This document shows, one piece after another, positions 1-7,789 of a stretch of 64,000 nucleotides of DNA; within the stretch, counting starts at the first letter, position 1; every line of letters begins with the position of its first letter. Made by a program: the position numbers and the translations under genes. The notes beneath the pieces were generated by a model. The model was not told where the DNA came from. It saw only the letters and a list, made by a program, of their open reading frames with translations, and searched no databases. Source of the DNA: JAGVSV01 sp040766135 (GTDB taxonomy: Bacteria; Bacillota; Clostridia; Christensenellales; Aristaeellaceae); contig JAXGRA010000003.1 of the NCBI GenBank assembly GCA_040766135.1, positions 124,001 through 188,000 on the forward strand. The letters are read 5' to 3'.

Positions 1-145
1 GGGCGGCAACTGGCTGTGCATGCGCCCCAGCGGCACAGAGCCCAAGATTAAATTATATGTCAATGCACGCTCCAAGGCCTCGATGGCCGAAGCCGATGCG
101 CTGTGCGCGGAACTTCAGCAGGCCGGGGAAGCGTGGCTGGAATAA
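1..145 (+). CDS. Phosphohexomutase C-terminus (partial)
   Basis: This is the last 48 codons of a gene that begins before the window. The frame contains the phosphate-binding loop RPSGTEPKIKLYV, the signature of the C-terminal domain of alpha-D-phosphohexomutases (phosphoglucomutase, phosphomannomutase, phosphoglucosamine mutase). These enzymes move phosphate between C1 and C6 of hexoses in the cytoplasm. The fragment cannot tell which sugar is used. The following sugar kinase and two SIS proteins make a hexosamine or glucose role plausible. The stop codon is at 143-145, and the next gene follows after a short AT-rich gap, so they may be co-transcribed. Confidence 0.85.
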   Translation, partial: GGNWLCMRPSGTEPKIKLYVNARSKASMAEADALCAELQQAGEAWLE

Positions 146-177
146 AGGAACAAAAATAAAAAAGCGGAGGGATGTCA

Positions 178-1164
178 TTGGCCCTGTACCTGTCCGTTGA
201 CGGCGGCGGCACCAAGTGTATCGCAGTGCTGTTTGATGAAAACCTCACCCTGCTGGGCAAGGGCCTGAGCGGCGGCATCAACACCACACAAAACTCCCCC
301 GAAACAGCGCGCCAGCACATGGCGGAGTGCTTAGATCAGGCGCTGGAAAGCCATATGGGGCAGCCCCTGCACCTGACGTACCTGAACTTAGTGGGCGACC
401 GCGTGATGATGGAGCAGCTGCTGCGCGAGCGTGTAGAAGTGAATGCCATCCATCATTTTTCGGAGCCGGGCGCCGCGCTGCTGGCCGGGATGCTGGCACA
501 AGAGGGGCTGGTTGCCCACGCGGGCACGGGCTCCGACGCGTTCTGGGTGGGCGATATCCCGTCGCTCAAGGATATACCCTATGAGCGCGGCGGCGTGGTA
601 GGCTCCTGGGGGCCCATCTTGGGCGACCAGGGCAGCGGCGCGTGGATCGGGCAGCAGGCGCTGCTGCACATCGTGCGCGCGGTGGATGGCTGGGACACGC
701 CCACCCTGATGACCGACCTGCTGATGCAGGAATGGGGCCTCGCCCGCCCCTATGACATGGTGCCCAAGGTATACCGCAACCCCGCGCCCTTCCGGCTGGC
801 GGCATCGCTGACCAAAATGGTGGGCCGTGCAGCGGATGCCGGGGATGAGCCGGCGCTGAATATCCTTGCGCAGGCCGGCATCCAGATGGCCGAGCAAACC
901 GCCTGCCTGGTGCGCCGCCTGCCATATGTGGCCGCGCAAAAGCAGGTGCTGTGCGCCGGCGGGGCATGGAAATCACACATCCGCATGTTCACCGCCTTTG
1001 GCGAGCATCTGGCCAAATTAGGGGTCACGGCGCAGCCCGTCAAGCCCGCCTTTGACCCCGTGGCCGCAGGGCCGGTGCACACGGCCCTGGAACAGGGCCT
1101 GCCGCCTGAGCACGTGCGTTGCTTGGTGGCGCAGCACTTCCCCCACTTAGTTAACACTTGGTAG
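178..1164 (+). CDS. BadF/BadG-type sugar kinase (N-acetylglucosamine kinase-like)
   Basis: A protein of about 328 residues of the ASKHA fold. The N-terminus has the phosphate-1 motif VDGGGTKC, and the middle has an AGTGSDAF phosphate-2 motif and a GDQGSGAWIG segment typical of the BadF/BcrA/N-acetylglucosamine kinase family. It probably phosphorylates an N-acetylated hexosamine in the cytoplasm. Start choice: an ATG at 172 sits one base after the GGAGG at 166-170, too close for initiation. TTG at 178 is seven bases away and gives (M)ALYLSVDGGG, so TTG is preferred. Neighbours are a phosphohexomutase and two SIS proteins, consistent with amino-sugar recycling. A decayed paralogue lies at 42777-43738. 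Confidence 0.8.
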   Translation: MALYLSVDGGGTKCIAVLFDENLTLLGKGLSGGINTTQNSPETARQHMAECLDQALESHMGQPLHLTYLNLVGDRVMMEQLLRERVEVNAIHHFSEPGAALLAGMLAQEGLVAHAGTGSDAFWVGDIPSLKDIPYERGGVVGSWGPILGDQGSGAWIGQQALLHIVRAVDGWDTPTLMTDLLMQEWGLARPYDMVPKVYRNPAPFRLAASLTKMVGRAADAGDEPALNILAQAGIQMAEQTACLVRRLPYVAAQKQVLCAGGAWKSHIRMFTAFGEHLAKLGVTAQPVKPAFDPVAAGPVHTALEQGLPPEHVRCLVAQHFPHLVNTW

Positions 1165-1339
1165 CACCGATTCCAAACATTACCGCATCGTCGGGTCGGG
1201 TCTTTTGTCTCGCAGCTGTGTCGGCTGCTCGGTCAGCGTAGCGCTGCTACGCTTTCCCTCGACTGCTCCTTGCTGCAAGCCAAAATCCCTCTCCCCTTTG
1301 GATGCATTACTGTTTCTCATCAGTGCAAAAGGAGGATAT
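1165..1339. other. Gap with hairpins between kinase and SIS genes
   Basis: This 175-bp gap has no convincing gene. It holds a perfect 7-bp stem, AGCGTAG (1235-1241) with CTACGCT (1247-1253), a smaller GCAGC/GCTGC stem just before it, and a CTTGC/GCAAG element after it. No clean U-tract follows, so it is not a textbook terminator. It may be a dispersed intergenic repeat or an mRNA-processing structure. A strong AAAGGAGG for the next gene lies at its end. Confidence 0.3.
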
Positions 1340-2092
1340 ATGAACGACGCAATCAATGCCTATCTCGATGAAGTAACCCGCACGCTGCAAACCGCCCGCG
1401 ACACGCAGCATGACGCGCTGCAACAGGGCGCGCGCATGATGGCCGATGCCGCGCTAAATGGACACAGCCTGTTTGCCTTTGGGTGCAGCCATGCCGGGCT
1501 GCTGGCGCTGGAGCTGTACTACCGCACCGGCGGCATGGCGCTGATCAACCCCATCCGCGCGCCGGGGCTGAACTTGGATGTAGACCCCGCCACCATGACC
1601 AGCCAGATGGAGCGGCTGCCGGGCTATGGGCGGGTCATTGTGGATCACCAGCCCATCAAGGCCGGGGATGTGGTGATCATTCACTCGGTGTCCGGGCGCA
1701 ACCCGGTGCCGGTGGACGTGGCGCTGCGCGTGCGCGAGCTGGGCGGCAAGGTCATCGCATTGACCAGCATGGCGTACACCACCGGCGTATCCTCGCGCCA
1801 TCCCTCGGGGCAAAACCTGTACCAGGTGGCCGACATTGTGATTGACAACTGCGGCTGCCCCGGCGACGGCGCGGTGACGCTGCCCGGCCTGCAGGAAAAG
1901 GTGGGGCCCACCTCCACCGCGGTGGGCGCGGCGCTGCTCAACGCCATGATGACGCAGGCCGTTCAATATATGTTAGAGGCCGGGGCCACGCCGCCGGTGT
2001 TCATGTCCGCCAATGTGGAGGGCGGCGACAAGCACAACCAGGACATGCTGCGCGAATATGGCGCGCACATCTATTACATGGGACATATTTAG
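1340..2092 (+). CDS. SIS-domain protein, UPF0309-like
   Basis: A 250-residue single sugar-isomerase (SIS) domain protein. Features of the fold are visible: FAFGCSHAGLLALELYYRTGG near residue 45 in the phosphosugar-binding loop, and IIHSVSGRNPVPVDVALRVRE near residue 115. The closest described type appears to be UPF0309, whose members are related to phosphosugar isomerases and binding proteins of uncertain reaction. The ATG at 1340 was chosen because AAAGGAGG lies six to eight bases upstream. An upstream in-frame extension to 1205 has no ribosome-binding site. The next gene is a divergent paralogue 12 bp downstream with its own AGGAGG, so the pair probably works as a heterodimer or on related substrates. 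Confidence 0.8.
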   Translation: MNDAINAYLDEVTRTLQTARDTQHDALQQGARMMADAALNGHSLFAFGCSHAGLLALELYYRTGGMALINPIRAPGLNLDVDPATMTSQMERLPGYGRVIVDHQPIKAGDVVIIHSVSGRNPVPVDVALRVRELGGKVIALTSMAYTTGVSSRHPSGQNLYQVADIVIDNCGCPGDGAVTLPGLQEKVGPTSTAVGAALLNAMMTQAVQYMLEAGATPPVFMSANVEGGDKHNQDMLREYGAHIYYMGHI

Positions 2093-2104
2093 GAGGAAAA
2101 CAAC

Positions 2105-2836
2105 ATGCTGCTGGACAAATACTGGGACCGGGTGGACAGCCTGTACAAACAGGTGCGCGACACACAGCGCGACAACATCATCGCCGCAGGCCAACTGATT
2201 GCCGAGGCCGTGGACAACGGCGGCTGCGTGCACATCTGCGATTCCGGGCACATCATTGACTCGGAGCTGATATACCGCGGCGGCGGGCTGATATTGTACA
2301 AGCGCTTTAAGTATAACCTGAACGTGGAAAACCCCGTGCGCAAGCGCGACCGCAGCGACCTGGATACCTCCATGGAGGGCCTGGCCAAGTACGCGCTGCG
2401 CGCCTCCGGCGCGCGCCCCGGCGATGTGATGATCTTGGGTTCCGTCTCCGGCCGCACCTTTTATATCGCCGACCTCGCGCAGGAAGCCAAGGCCTTCGGC
2501 ATGAAGATCATTGCCTTAACCAGCATGAGCTACGCCACCACGGTGGACAGCGTGCTGTCCTCCGGCAAAAAGCTGTATGAGCTGGCCGATGTCGTGCTGG
2601 ACAACTGCGCCCCCGCCGCCGAGGCCATGATGGACGTGGAAGGCTTGGACGCGCACTTTGGCGCGGCCTCCGGCCTGGCCGGTGCCTACATCCTGTGGAG
2701 CGTGAGCGCCGTGGTGATCGACGAGCTGCTCAAGCGCGGCAAAATGCCCGGCATCCTGCGCAGCGCCAACTATCCCGGCGGCAATGATTATAACAAAACG
2801 TTTGTGGAGCCGAGGTATGAGAGGGAGGGGTTGTAA
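2105..2836 (+). CDS. Second SIS-domain protein
   Basis: A 243-residue SIS-domain protein, paralogous to the preceding gene: CDSGHIIDSELIYRGGG matches CSHAGLLALELYYRTGG, and ILGSVSGRTFYIADLAQEAK matches its second loop. The catalytic-loop details differ, including Asp-Ser in place of Cys-Ser, which suggests a different sugar or a regulatory subunit. AGGAGG is eight bases before the ATG. It ends the plus-strand amino-sugar set and converges on the minus-strand ABC operon two bases later, with no obvious terminator between them. The substrate is not deducible. Confidence 0.75.
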   Translation: MLLDKYWDRVDSLYKQVRDTQRDNIIAAGQLIAEAVDNGGCVHICDSGHIIDSELIYRGGGLILYKRFKYNLNVENPVRKRDRSDLDTSMEGLAKYALRASGARPGDVMILGSVSGRTFYIADLAQEAKAFGMKIIALTSMSYATTVDSVLSSGKKLYELADVVLDNCAPAAEAMMDVEGLDAHFGAASGLAGAYILWSVSAVVIDELLKRGKMPGILRSANYPGGNDYNKTFVEPRYEREGL

Positions 2837-2838
2837 CC

Positions 2839-3492
2839 TTACGACAACCGCGTCATCACCCCGCCGTCCATCTCGCGCACGGTGTCGCACAGCGTGGTGA
2901 TGTCCAGCGGGTTGTGGCTGGCCAATAAGATGGTTTTTCCCTGGGCTTTGAGGCCCATCAGCAGGGCGTGCACATCCCGCACGCCCTGTTTGTCTAAGCC
3001 GTTGGTGGGCTCATCCAGGATCAGCAGGCGCGGGTCGTTCAGCAGCGCCTGCGCGATGCCCAGCCGCTGGCGCATGCCCATGGAGTATTTGCCCACGCCT
3101 TTTTTTAAGTCCGGGTCAAGCCCCACCATCTGGATGCATGCGCGCACGCGCTCGCGGCCCTTGAGGCCGGACAGCCGCGCCAGCCACAGCAGGTTGTTCA
3201 TGCCCGTTTCATACGGCAAAAAGCCCGGCGCTTCAATCAGCATGCCGGTGTCGGGCGCAAAATCAACATCCTTGCCGATGACGCGGCCAAACACGCGCGC
3301 CTGCCCCTGGGTGGGGCGCAGAAAACCGCAGATGCATTTCATCAGCACCGTCTTGCCGGAGCCGTTGCGCCCCACAATGCCGTGGATTTTGCCGGTCTCC
3401 CACGTGCAGGTAATGTCCTTGACCACGGTGTCGGCGCCAAAACGCATGCGGATGCCCTCCGCTTGTATGGCGGGCGCGGTTGTATCAGTCAT
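2839..3492 (-). CDS. ABC transporter ATP-binding protein
   Basis: A 217-residue ATPase. It has Walker A GRNGSGKTVLMK, signature YSMGMRQRLGIAQAL, Walker B LLILDEPTNGLD and the switch His in LLASHN. It is the engine of the exporter formed with the two permeases encoded just upstream. The ATG at 3492 was chosen because GGAGG lies eight bases upstream, and it overlaps the permease stop as ATGACTGA, so translation is coupled. It is the last gene of the operon. The short length and the DEPTNGLD motif resemble bacitracin, lantibiotic and MutF-type exporters more than importers. Confidence 0.9.
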   Translation of the reverse strand: MTDTTAPAIQAEGIRMRFGADTVVKDITCTWETGKIHGIVGRNGSGKTVLMKCICGFLRPTQGQARVFGRVIGKDVDFAPDTGMLIEAPGFLPYETGMNNLLWLARLSGLKGRERVRACIQMVGLDPDLKKGVGKYSMGMRQRLGIAQALLNDPRLLILDEPTNGLDKQGVRDVHALLMGLKAQGKTILLASHNPLDITTLCDTVREMDGGVMTRLS

Positions 3493-4387
3493 GGGCGATG
3501 CCTCCTGAAAATACATAGTTATAGTGCCGCATGCGCAGCGCCGACAGCGCTAACAGCGCGGCGCTGCCCCCGCCCAGCAGCAGCATGGAGGTGGACAGGC
3601 GCGGCAGCAGGTCATAGCCAAAGTTGTGCATCATGTAGGTGGCGTGCTGCAGCGGCGACAGCCACGCCGCAAGCAAATTGGCATAAAAGGTAAACTCCAG
3701 CGGCAGATGGAGCCACTGCATAAACCGCTCCGGCGTGAGGATAAACCCCGTCAGGCAGATAAGCAGCGCCAGCGCGGTGCCGGTCTGGCGGCTTTTGAGC
3801 ACCGTGAACGCCAACTGCACCGAGGATAATAGCAGCATGAACAAAAACAGCAGCACGAATATCTGTAGGAGCGCGGGGTAAGGCAGCGTCAGCTTGACCA
3901 TCTTGCGGGTAACGGCAAAGGCCGGGTCAAACCCGCCCGGTGAAAAGGACAGCAATGTGGCCGTATCGCTCCAGGCGTTATGAACATGCACGCGTCCCGC
4001 GCCCAGCAGCATGGAGCACACCAGCAACAGCAGGCAGTAGCCCAGCGTGATGACCAGCACGGTCAGCACCTGCCCCAACAGCCACGCCCTGCGCCCGGCG
4101 CGGAAGCTGATATAGCTGCCCGCCGCATCCAGCCGGGGGAATGCCGACAGCACCAACATCAGCACCAGCGAGGCGTACAGGATGCTGTCGCCATCGGCAA
4201 AGCACCAGATGAACGCCTCAAACACCTGCAAATCGGTGTGAAAATCGCGCGATATGGCCAGCGTGCGGTCGGTGAGCATCCAGCACAGCAGGCAGCCCAT
4301 CACCAGCGCCAAGTAAAAGCGCGGGTTTTTGCGCAGGGTGTACAGGTTCCACCCCGCGCATAGCCAGGCCTTGCGCAAATCACACAT
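3485..4387 (-). CDS. ABC transporter permease
   Basis: A 300-residue membrane protein with about six hydrophobic helices, starting FYLALVMGCLLCWML near residue 20 and including VLVITLGYCLLLLVCSMLL and ILLGGG-type C-terminal segments. No sequence family was recognised beyond ABC-2-like exporter permease. The ATG at 4387 overlaps the stop of the preceding permease as ATGTGTGA. It overlaps the ATPase gene downstream by eight bases. The tight overlaps show that the two permeases and one ATPase are made together, probably as one exporter. An upstream extension to 4471 reads into the previous gene in another frame and was discarded. Confidence 0.75.
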   Translation of the reverse strand: MCDLRKAWLCAGWNLYTLRKNPRFYLALVMGCLLCWMLTDRTLAISRDFHTDLQVFEAFIWCFADGDSILYASLVLMLVLSAFPRLDAAGSYISFRAGRRAWLLGQVLTVLVITLGYCLLLLVCSMLLGAGRVHVHNAWSDTATLLSFSPGGFDPAFAVTRKMVKLTLPYPALLQIFVLLFLFMLLLSSVQLAFTVLKSRQTGTALALLICLTGFILTPERFMQWLHLPLEFTFYANLLAAWLSPLQHATYMMHNFGYDLLPRLSTSMLLLGGGSAALLALSALRMRHYNYVFSGGIAHD

Positions 4388-5120
4388 GCTGGCGCACCTT
4401 CCTCCCCTGCACCGCCCACAGCAGCAGCGCAATAACTCCCAGCACCGCCCACGGCAGCGCTGAAGCGCCATCCAGCCACGAAAGCGGGTTGACCCACGCC
4501 GTGTCCGGGAAAAACCGCGTGCCCACCATCATCAGCCCATAGCACAGGCACAGCGGCCCCACCGTGGCGGCGCTGGCCGTGCCCGTCAGCAGCGCCAGCA
4601 GGCTGCCCGCGCCCGACCAGATGCCCCCGCAGGCCATGCGCGCCAGCACGGGCGGCCATATGTCCTGCCACGCCGCCCACGGGATGGACGCGCCCAGCGC
4701 ACGAAGCCGGATAGTGTGCATAAGCCCCATCAGCAGCCCGATGCCCGCGGCCTGCACCGCCATGCCGCCCGCCAGCGCGGCCACCACCTTGCCCATGCGA
4801 TAGGGCTGCCAGCCCACGCGGAACAGCGCGCTGCGCGCAGCACCGGCCTGTAGTTCCAACAGCGCCAACCCTGCTGCCGGTAATGCCGACAGCGCGGGCA
4901 GGCTTAACTGTGCAAAGCTGCCCTGCAACGCCTGTTGAAGCATCCCCGCCCAGTGCGGCTCGTCGTTGTACATCAGGTAATCATCCATGCCACGCAGCTG
5001 CTGCGAGATGCCCAGCCACAGCGAAAACAGCGTGGCCAGCACGGCGATGACAAACCACCGCCCCCACAGCGCTTTGGCCAGGTCAACGCGCAGGGCGCGC
5101 AAAAAGGGTTTGACATGCAT
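4380..5120 (-). CDS. ABC transporter permease
   Basis: A 246-residue membrane protein with a basic N-terminus (MHVKPFLRALRVDLAK) followed by about six transmembrane segments, beginning WFVIAVLATLFSLWLG. It is the first of two permeases in the exporter. The start at 5120 shares one base with the stop of the upstream gene (TAATG), giving translational coupling. Its arrangement next to two exported DUF-type proteins and a two-component system suggests an envelope-stress or peptide-resistance exporter, but the substrate is not shown by the sequence. Confidence 0.75.
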   Translation of the reverse strand: MHVKPFLRALRVDLAKALWGRWFVIAVLATLFSLWLGISQQLRGMDDYLMYNDEPHWAGMLQQALQGSFAQLSLPALSALPAAGLALLELQAGAARSALFRVGWQPYRMGKVVAALAGGMAVQAAGIGLLMGLMHTIRLRALGASIPWAAWQDIWPPVLARMACGGIWSGAGSLLALLTGTASAATVGPLCLCYGLMMVGTRFFPDTAWVNPLSWLDGASALPWAVLGVIALLLWAVQGRKVRQHV

Positions 5121-6310
5121 TAGTACCCAAACCCCCGGTCGATAATCGTGCCGTCCGCCGCGTTGATGGTGAGCAGGCTGCCGTGGGCATCGTTGCATGC
5201 ATCATCGTCCCCCGATTGCCAGGTGCCCATCAAGTCCCATGCCGGCACCAGCATGTAGCGGCCGGGGTCATCGCGCATAAGAACGCGGGCATAGCCAAAC
5301 ACAAGACGGTGCGCCTTTAACGTAATGGCGCCGGAGCGCGCCGCAGCAGCATATTTAAGCGGCAATGTTTTGGTGATAATCTCCTGAATATCTTGAATAG
5401 GCAGGAGTTGCACCTGTGCGATGGGGTCGGGCAGCACCTCATAGGGCGATTGATAGGTAAACCCAATGATTCCCTCCAGGCTGATGACCATCTGCAATTT
5501 TTCATAGGCAAACGGCACCGTGTAATCATCGTCCATGCTGTCCAAGCTTCGCCCGTCATGGGCCGATTCATAGGTAATGGGGATGCCGTTTACCATGCGG
5601 GTAAAGCTGAACACAACCCCTTGCCCGGCGATTTCATGCCGGTATTCAACGCTGCTGGTATCCGTATAGCGGATCAGGGGCACCGTTTGCACCGTGCCAA
5701 GGGTCATCGCTTTGTCGATGGCCTGGGCGCAGGACAGCGCGCAGGCGCGGGCTTCCTGCAAGGGCAAGGAACCTATTTGCTCCGGCACGGTATCTGAAAA
5801 ATCGTATTGCCCCTGCACATACTGCGCGGCCAGCGTTCCATGGGCGATATGCAGCTGCGCCAAAACCTCCAGCGGCTGCCCGTTGGCCAGGGTTTGGTAA
5901 CTACCCTCGACAAAACGCGTGCCATCGCCGATGACCGCACGATAGAATACAGGCTTGGCGGCGCTGAACACATGAAACTCCGCAGATACATCCCGGTAGG
6001 CGGAGATAGGCTCCGGCTGAGGGGACAAGGGGTTGAGGGAGCTGTCGGCAGCAAACAGCTTGCGCCCCGGCATGCAGCATTGCGCGATGCGCATCAGCTG
6101 CTCCTGGCTGACGATGGCCCGTTTTACCTCATACACGGGAATTTCTGTAAACGTTGGTGCCTGTATGTCTGCATCGATGATCACATGCACATTGTGCTGC
6201 GTGCTGTTGTCCGCATGCCAGCGGGCGGTGCTTTCAGCGTGCATAACGGCTGCGCACAGCAGCCACAGGCAGGCGGTGAGTATACAGATGCGCTTCCTAT
6301 ATGTTTTCAT
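5120..6310 (-). CDS. Exported protein, DUF6034-like, copy 2
   Basis: A 396-residue protein with a signal peptide (MKTYRKRICILTACLWLLC, then a hydrophobic stretch ending near AVMHA-ES). It has no clear lipobox cysteine at the cleavage site. The mature part resembles PepSY-like or DUF6034-type exported proteins of Clostridia (tentative). The C-terminus LLTINAADGTIIDRGFGY is nearly identical in pattern to that of the upstream paralogue. Start: ATG at 6310, one base after the upstream stop (TGATATG), so it is coupled. It is probably an extracytoplasmic partner or sensor for the ABC exporter encoded directly downstream. Confidence 0.65.
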   Translation of the reverse strand: MKTYRKRICILTACLWLLCAAVMHAESTARWHADNSTQHNVHVIIDADIQAPTFTEIPVYEVKRAIVSQEQLMRIAQCCMPGRKLFAADSSLNPLSPQPEPISAYRDVSAEFHVFSAAKPVFYRAVIGDGTRFVEGSYQTLANGQPLEVLAQLHIAHGTLAAQYVQGQYDFSDTVPEQIGSLPLQEARACALSCAQAIDKAMTLGTVQTVPLIRYTDTSSVEYRHEIAGQGVVFSFTRMVNGIPITYESAHDGRSLDSMDDDYTVPFAYEKLQMVISLEGIIGFTYQSPYEVLPDPIAQVQLLPIQDIQEIITKTLPLKYAAAARSGAITLKAHRLVFGYARVLMRDDPGRYMLVPAWDLMGTWQSGDDDACNDAHGSLLTINAADGTIIDRGFGY

Positions 6311-6311
6311 A

Positions 6312-7487
6312 TCAGTACCCATAATCCCGGTCAATCACCGTGCCGTCCATGGCATTGAGGGTGAAAAGCGAATAATTTGTAAAGTCATAGAACTCCTGGT
6401 CAATGGTGCGGGTGCCGAAGAAATCCCACACCGGCACCATCTGATAGCGGCCGGGGCAGTCCTTCATTTGCAGGCTCATATAGCCCAGCACCACGCGGTT
6501 GATTTGGATGCCGTTGTTTTTCGCATGCTCATACGCCGCGTACTTGAGCGGGCTGACCTTGGCAAGGATATCCAGCACCTGGTCAAAGGGCAGCAGGGCG
6601 GGGTTGTCCTCCAATGTTTGCCCGATGCGCAGCGGATTATCGTATATCAACTGAAAAATGCCGTCCTCGCCCACGTCCACAAACAGGCGCTCATACGGCA
6701 GCGGCAGGTGGTAGCCGGGCTGCTGCCTGCCCATAAAGAAATAGTTGACATCCTCCGCGCCCTGTTGGCTGACCGGCGTGGCCACTATCCCGTGCAATAG
6801 CCGGGCAAAGTAGATGCGGTAGCCATAGTCAGCCGACTTGCCTTCCCAGGAGGTGCGCTCGGTAAAGATGTCCAGATCCTTGTCAACAGAATGAAATTGC
6901 ATGTCCGGCCAGATGCTGGTGACCACATTTTCGGCCAGCGCCACCGCATCCTCCGGCGCGCCCACGTTACACCCCAGGTTGTCCCCTGACTTGAAAGAAT
7001 ATTGTAGGCGTACCAGCACCTTGGGCGTATCCGGGCCGTCCTGCTCATAGTAGTTGGCAGAAACCATTTTATATGGCAAATCATACACCCAGGCACCGCC
7101 GCCGCCCAAGGAGAGTTCATATCGCGTCATATACGATGGCGAGGCATCCGCCTGCCGGTAGCCGGGCTGCGGGCCATTGTCCGTGCGCTGTCCGTATTTG
7201 CCCTGGTCGGTATACACCTGCCATGCGCCGGGGCCTATCAATGCATCGGCCAGCGCATGCACCTCCTCCGGCGCAAAGATGCGGGGGAACACTTCAACGA
7301 CGGGCATGCTGTCCACATCGGGCACCACAACCTGCGCATCCAGGCTAATTGTGGTGCGCCCCGTGGGGCTGTGCCAGGTACCCTGCGCGTGCAGCGGCGC
7401 GGCCACCTGCTCAGGCACGGTCTGGGCATGGGCGGCGGCCATCAGGCAGCAGGCCGCCAGCATTAACAACATCAGGCGTTTCATCAT
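6312..7487 (-). CDS. Exported protein, DUF6034-like, copy 1
   Basis: A 391-residue secreted protein with the signal peptide MMKRLMLLMLAACCLMAAAHA and probable cleavage before QTVPEQ. A Cys pair sits in the hydrophobic core but no canonical lipobox is present. It is paralogous to the next gene: both have an N-terminal 'IVPxVDSMPVVEVFP'-like region, a central YERL motif followed by a predicted beta region, and a terminal FTLNAMDGTVIDRDYGY. The first ATG of an ATGATG pair is used, with GGAGG nine bases upstream. It is the first gene of the operon after the small membrane protein, 128 bp away, and that gap contains a response-regulator-like repeat. Function is unknown. Confidence 0.65.
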   Translation of the reverse strand: MMKRLMLLMLAACCLMAAAHAQTVPEQVAAPLHAQGTWHSPTGRTTISLDAQVVVPDVDSMPVVEVFPRIFAPEEVHALADALIGPGAWQVYTDQGKYGQRTDNGPQPGYRQADASPSYMTRYELSLGGGGAWVYDLPYKMVSANYYEQDGPDTPKVLVRLQYSFKSGDNLGCNVGAPEDAVALAENVVTSIWPDMQFHSVDKDLDIFTERTSWEGKSADYGYRIYFARLLHGIVATPVSQQGAEDVNYFFMGRQQPGYHLPLPYERLFVDVGEDGIFQLIYDNPLRIGQTLEDNPALLPFDQVLDILAKVSPLKYAAYEHAKNNGIQINRVVLGYMSLQMKDCPGRYQMVPVWDFFGTRTIDQEFYDFTNYSLFTLNAMDGTVIDRDYGY

Positions 7488-7578
7488 CGGTTTAGCCCTC
7501 CTTCCGGGCACCACATGCGCCCTTGCTGCCCCATGATGGCAAACGCGGGACGCAAAGTCCGCATCAAAACGTGAAAGA

Positions 7579-7596
7579 GTTGTTATCAGGTTGTAA
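7579..7596. promoter_or_regulatory. Tandem repeat, candidate response-regulator site B
   Basis: The plus strand reads GTTGTTATCAGGTTGTAA: two GTTGTWA units starting 11 bp apart. The same arrangement occurs at 9924-9941 upstream of the response regulator gene. OmpR/PhoB-type regulators typically bind direct repeats with 11-bp spacing. It lies about 95 bp upstream of the start of the first exported-protein gene, a suitable promoter-proximal position on the minus strand. Confidence 0.5.
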
Positions 7597-7615
7597 TATC
7601 AAAAAACTTAGCCGT

Positions 7616-7789
7616 TCACAGCCCCTCGGCCCAGGGTTCCTCCGGGGGAACGGGCGTGGCGGTGACCTGCGGGTGCATGGATATCTGCCGCTCAATCAGA
7701 AAGTTGGTCATCTTAGGCAGCAGCAGCACGGCCAACAGCACCGCCGCCAACAGTGCAGCGACGGCCAAAAAACCTTTTTTATGGCGCAT
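7616..7789 (-). CDS. Small single-pass membrane protein
   Basis: A 57-residue protein, MRHKKGFLAVAALLAAVLLA..., with one transmembrane helix (about residues 6-25) and a 30-residue tail rich in Pro and Glu. Its ATG overlaps the end of the histidine kinase gene (ATGCGCCATAA), so it is the third gene of the two-component operon. It has no recognised domain. A small membrane protein translationally coupled to a sensor kinase may tune the kinase or bind the ABC partner. That is inference only. Confidence 0.6.
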   Translation of the reverse strand: MRHKKGFLAVAALLAAVLLAVLLLPKMTNFLIERQISMHPQVTATPVPPEEPWAEGL

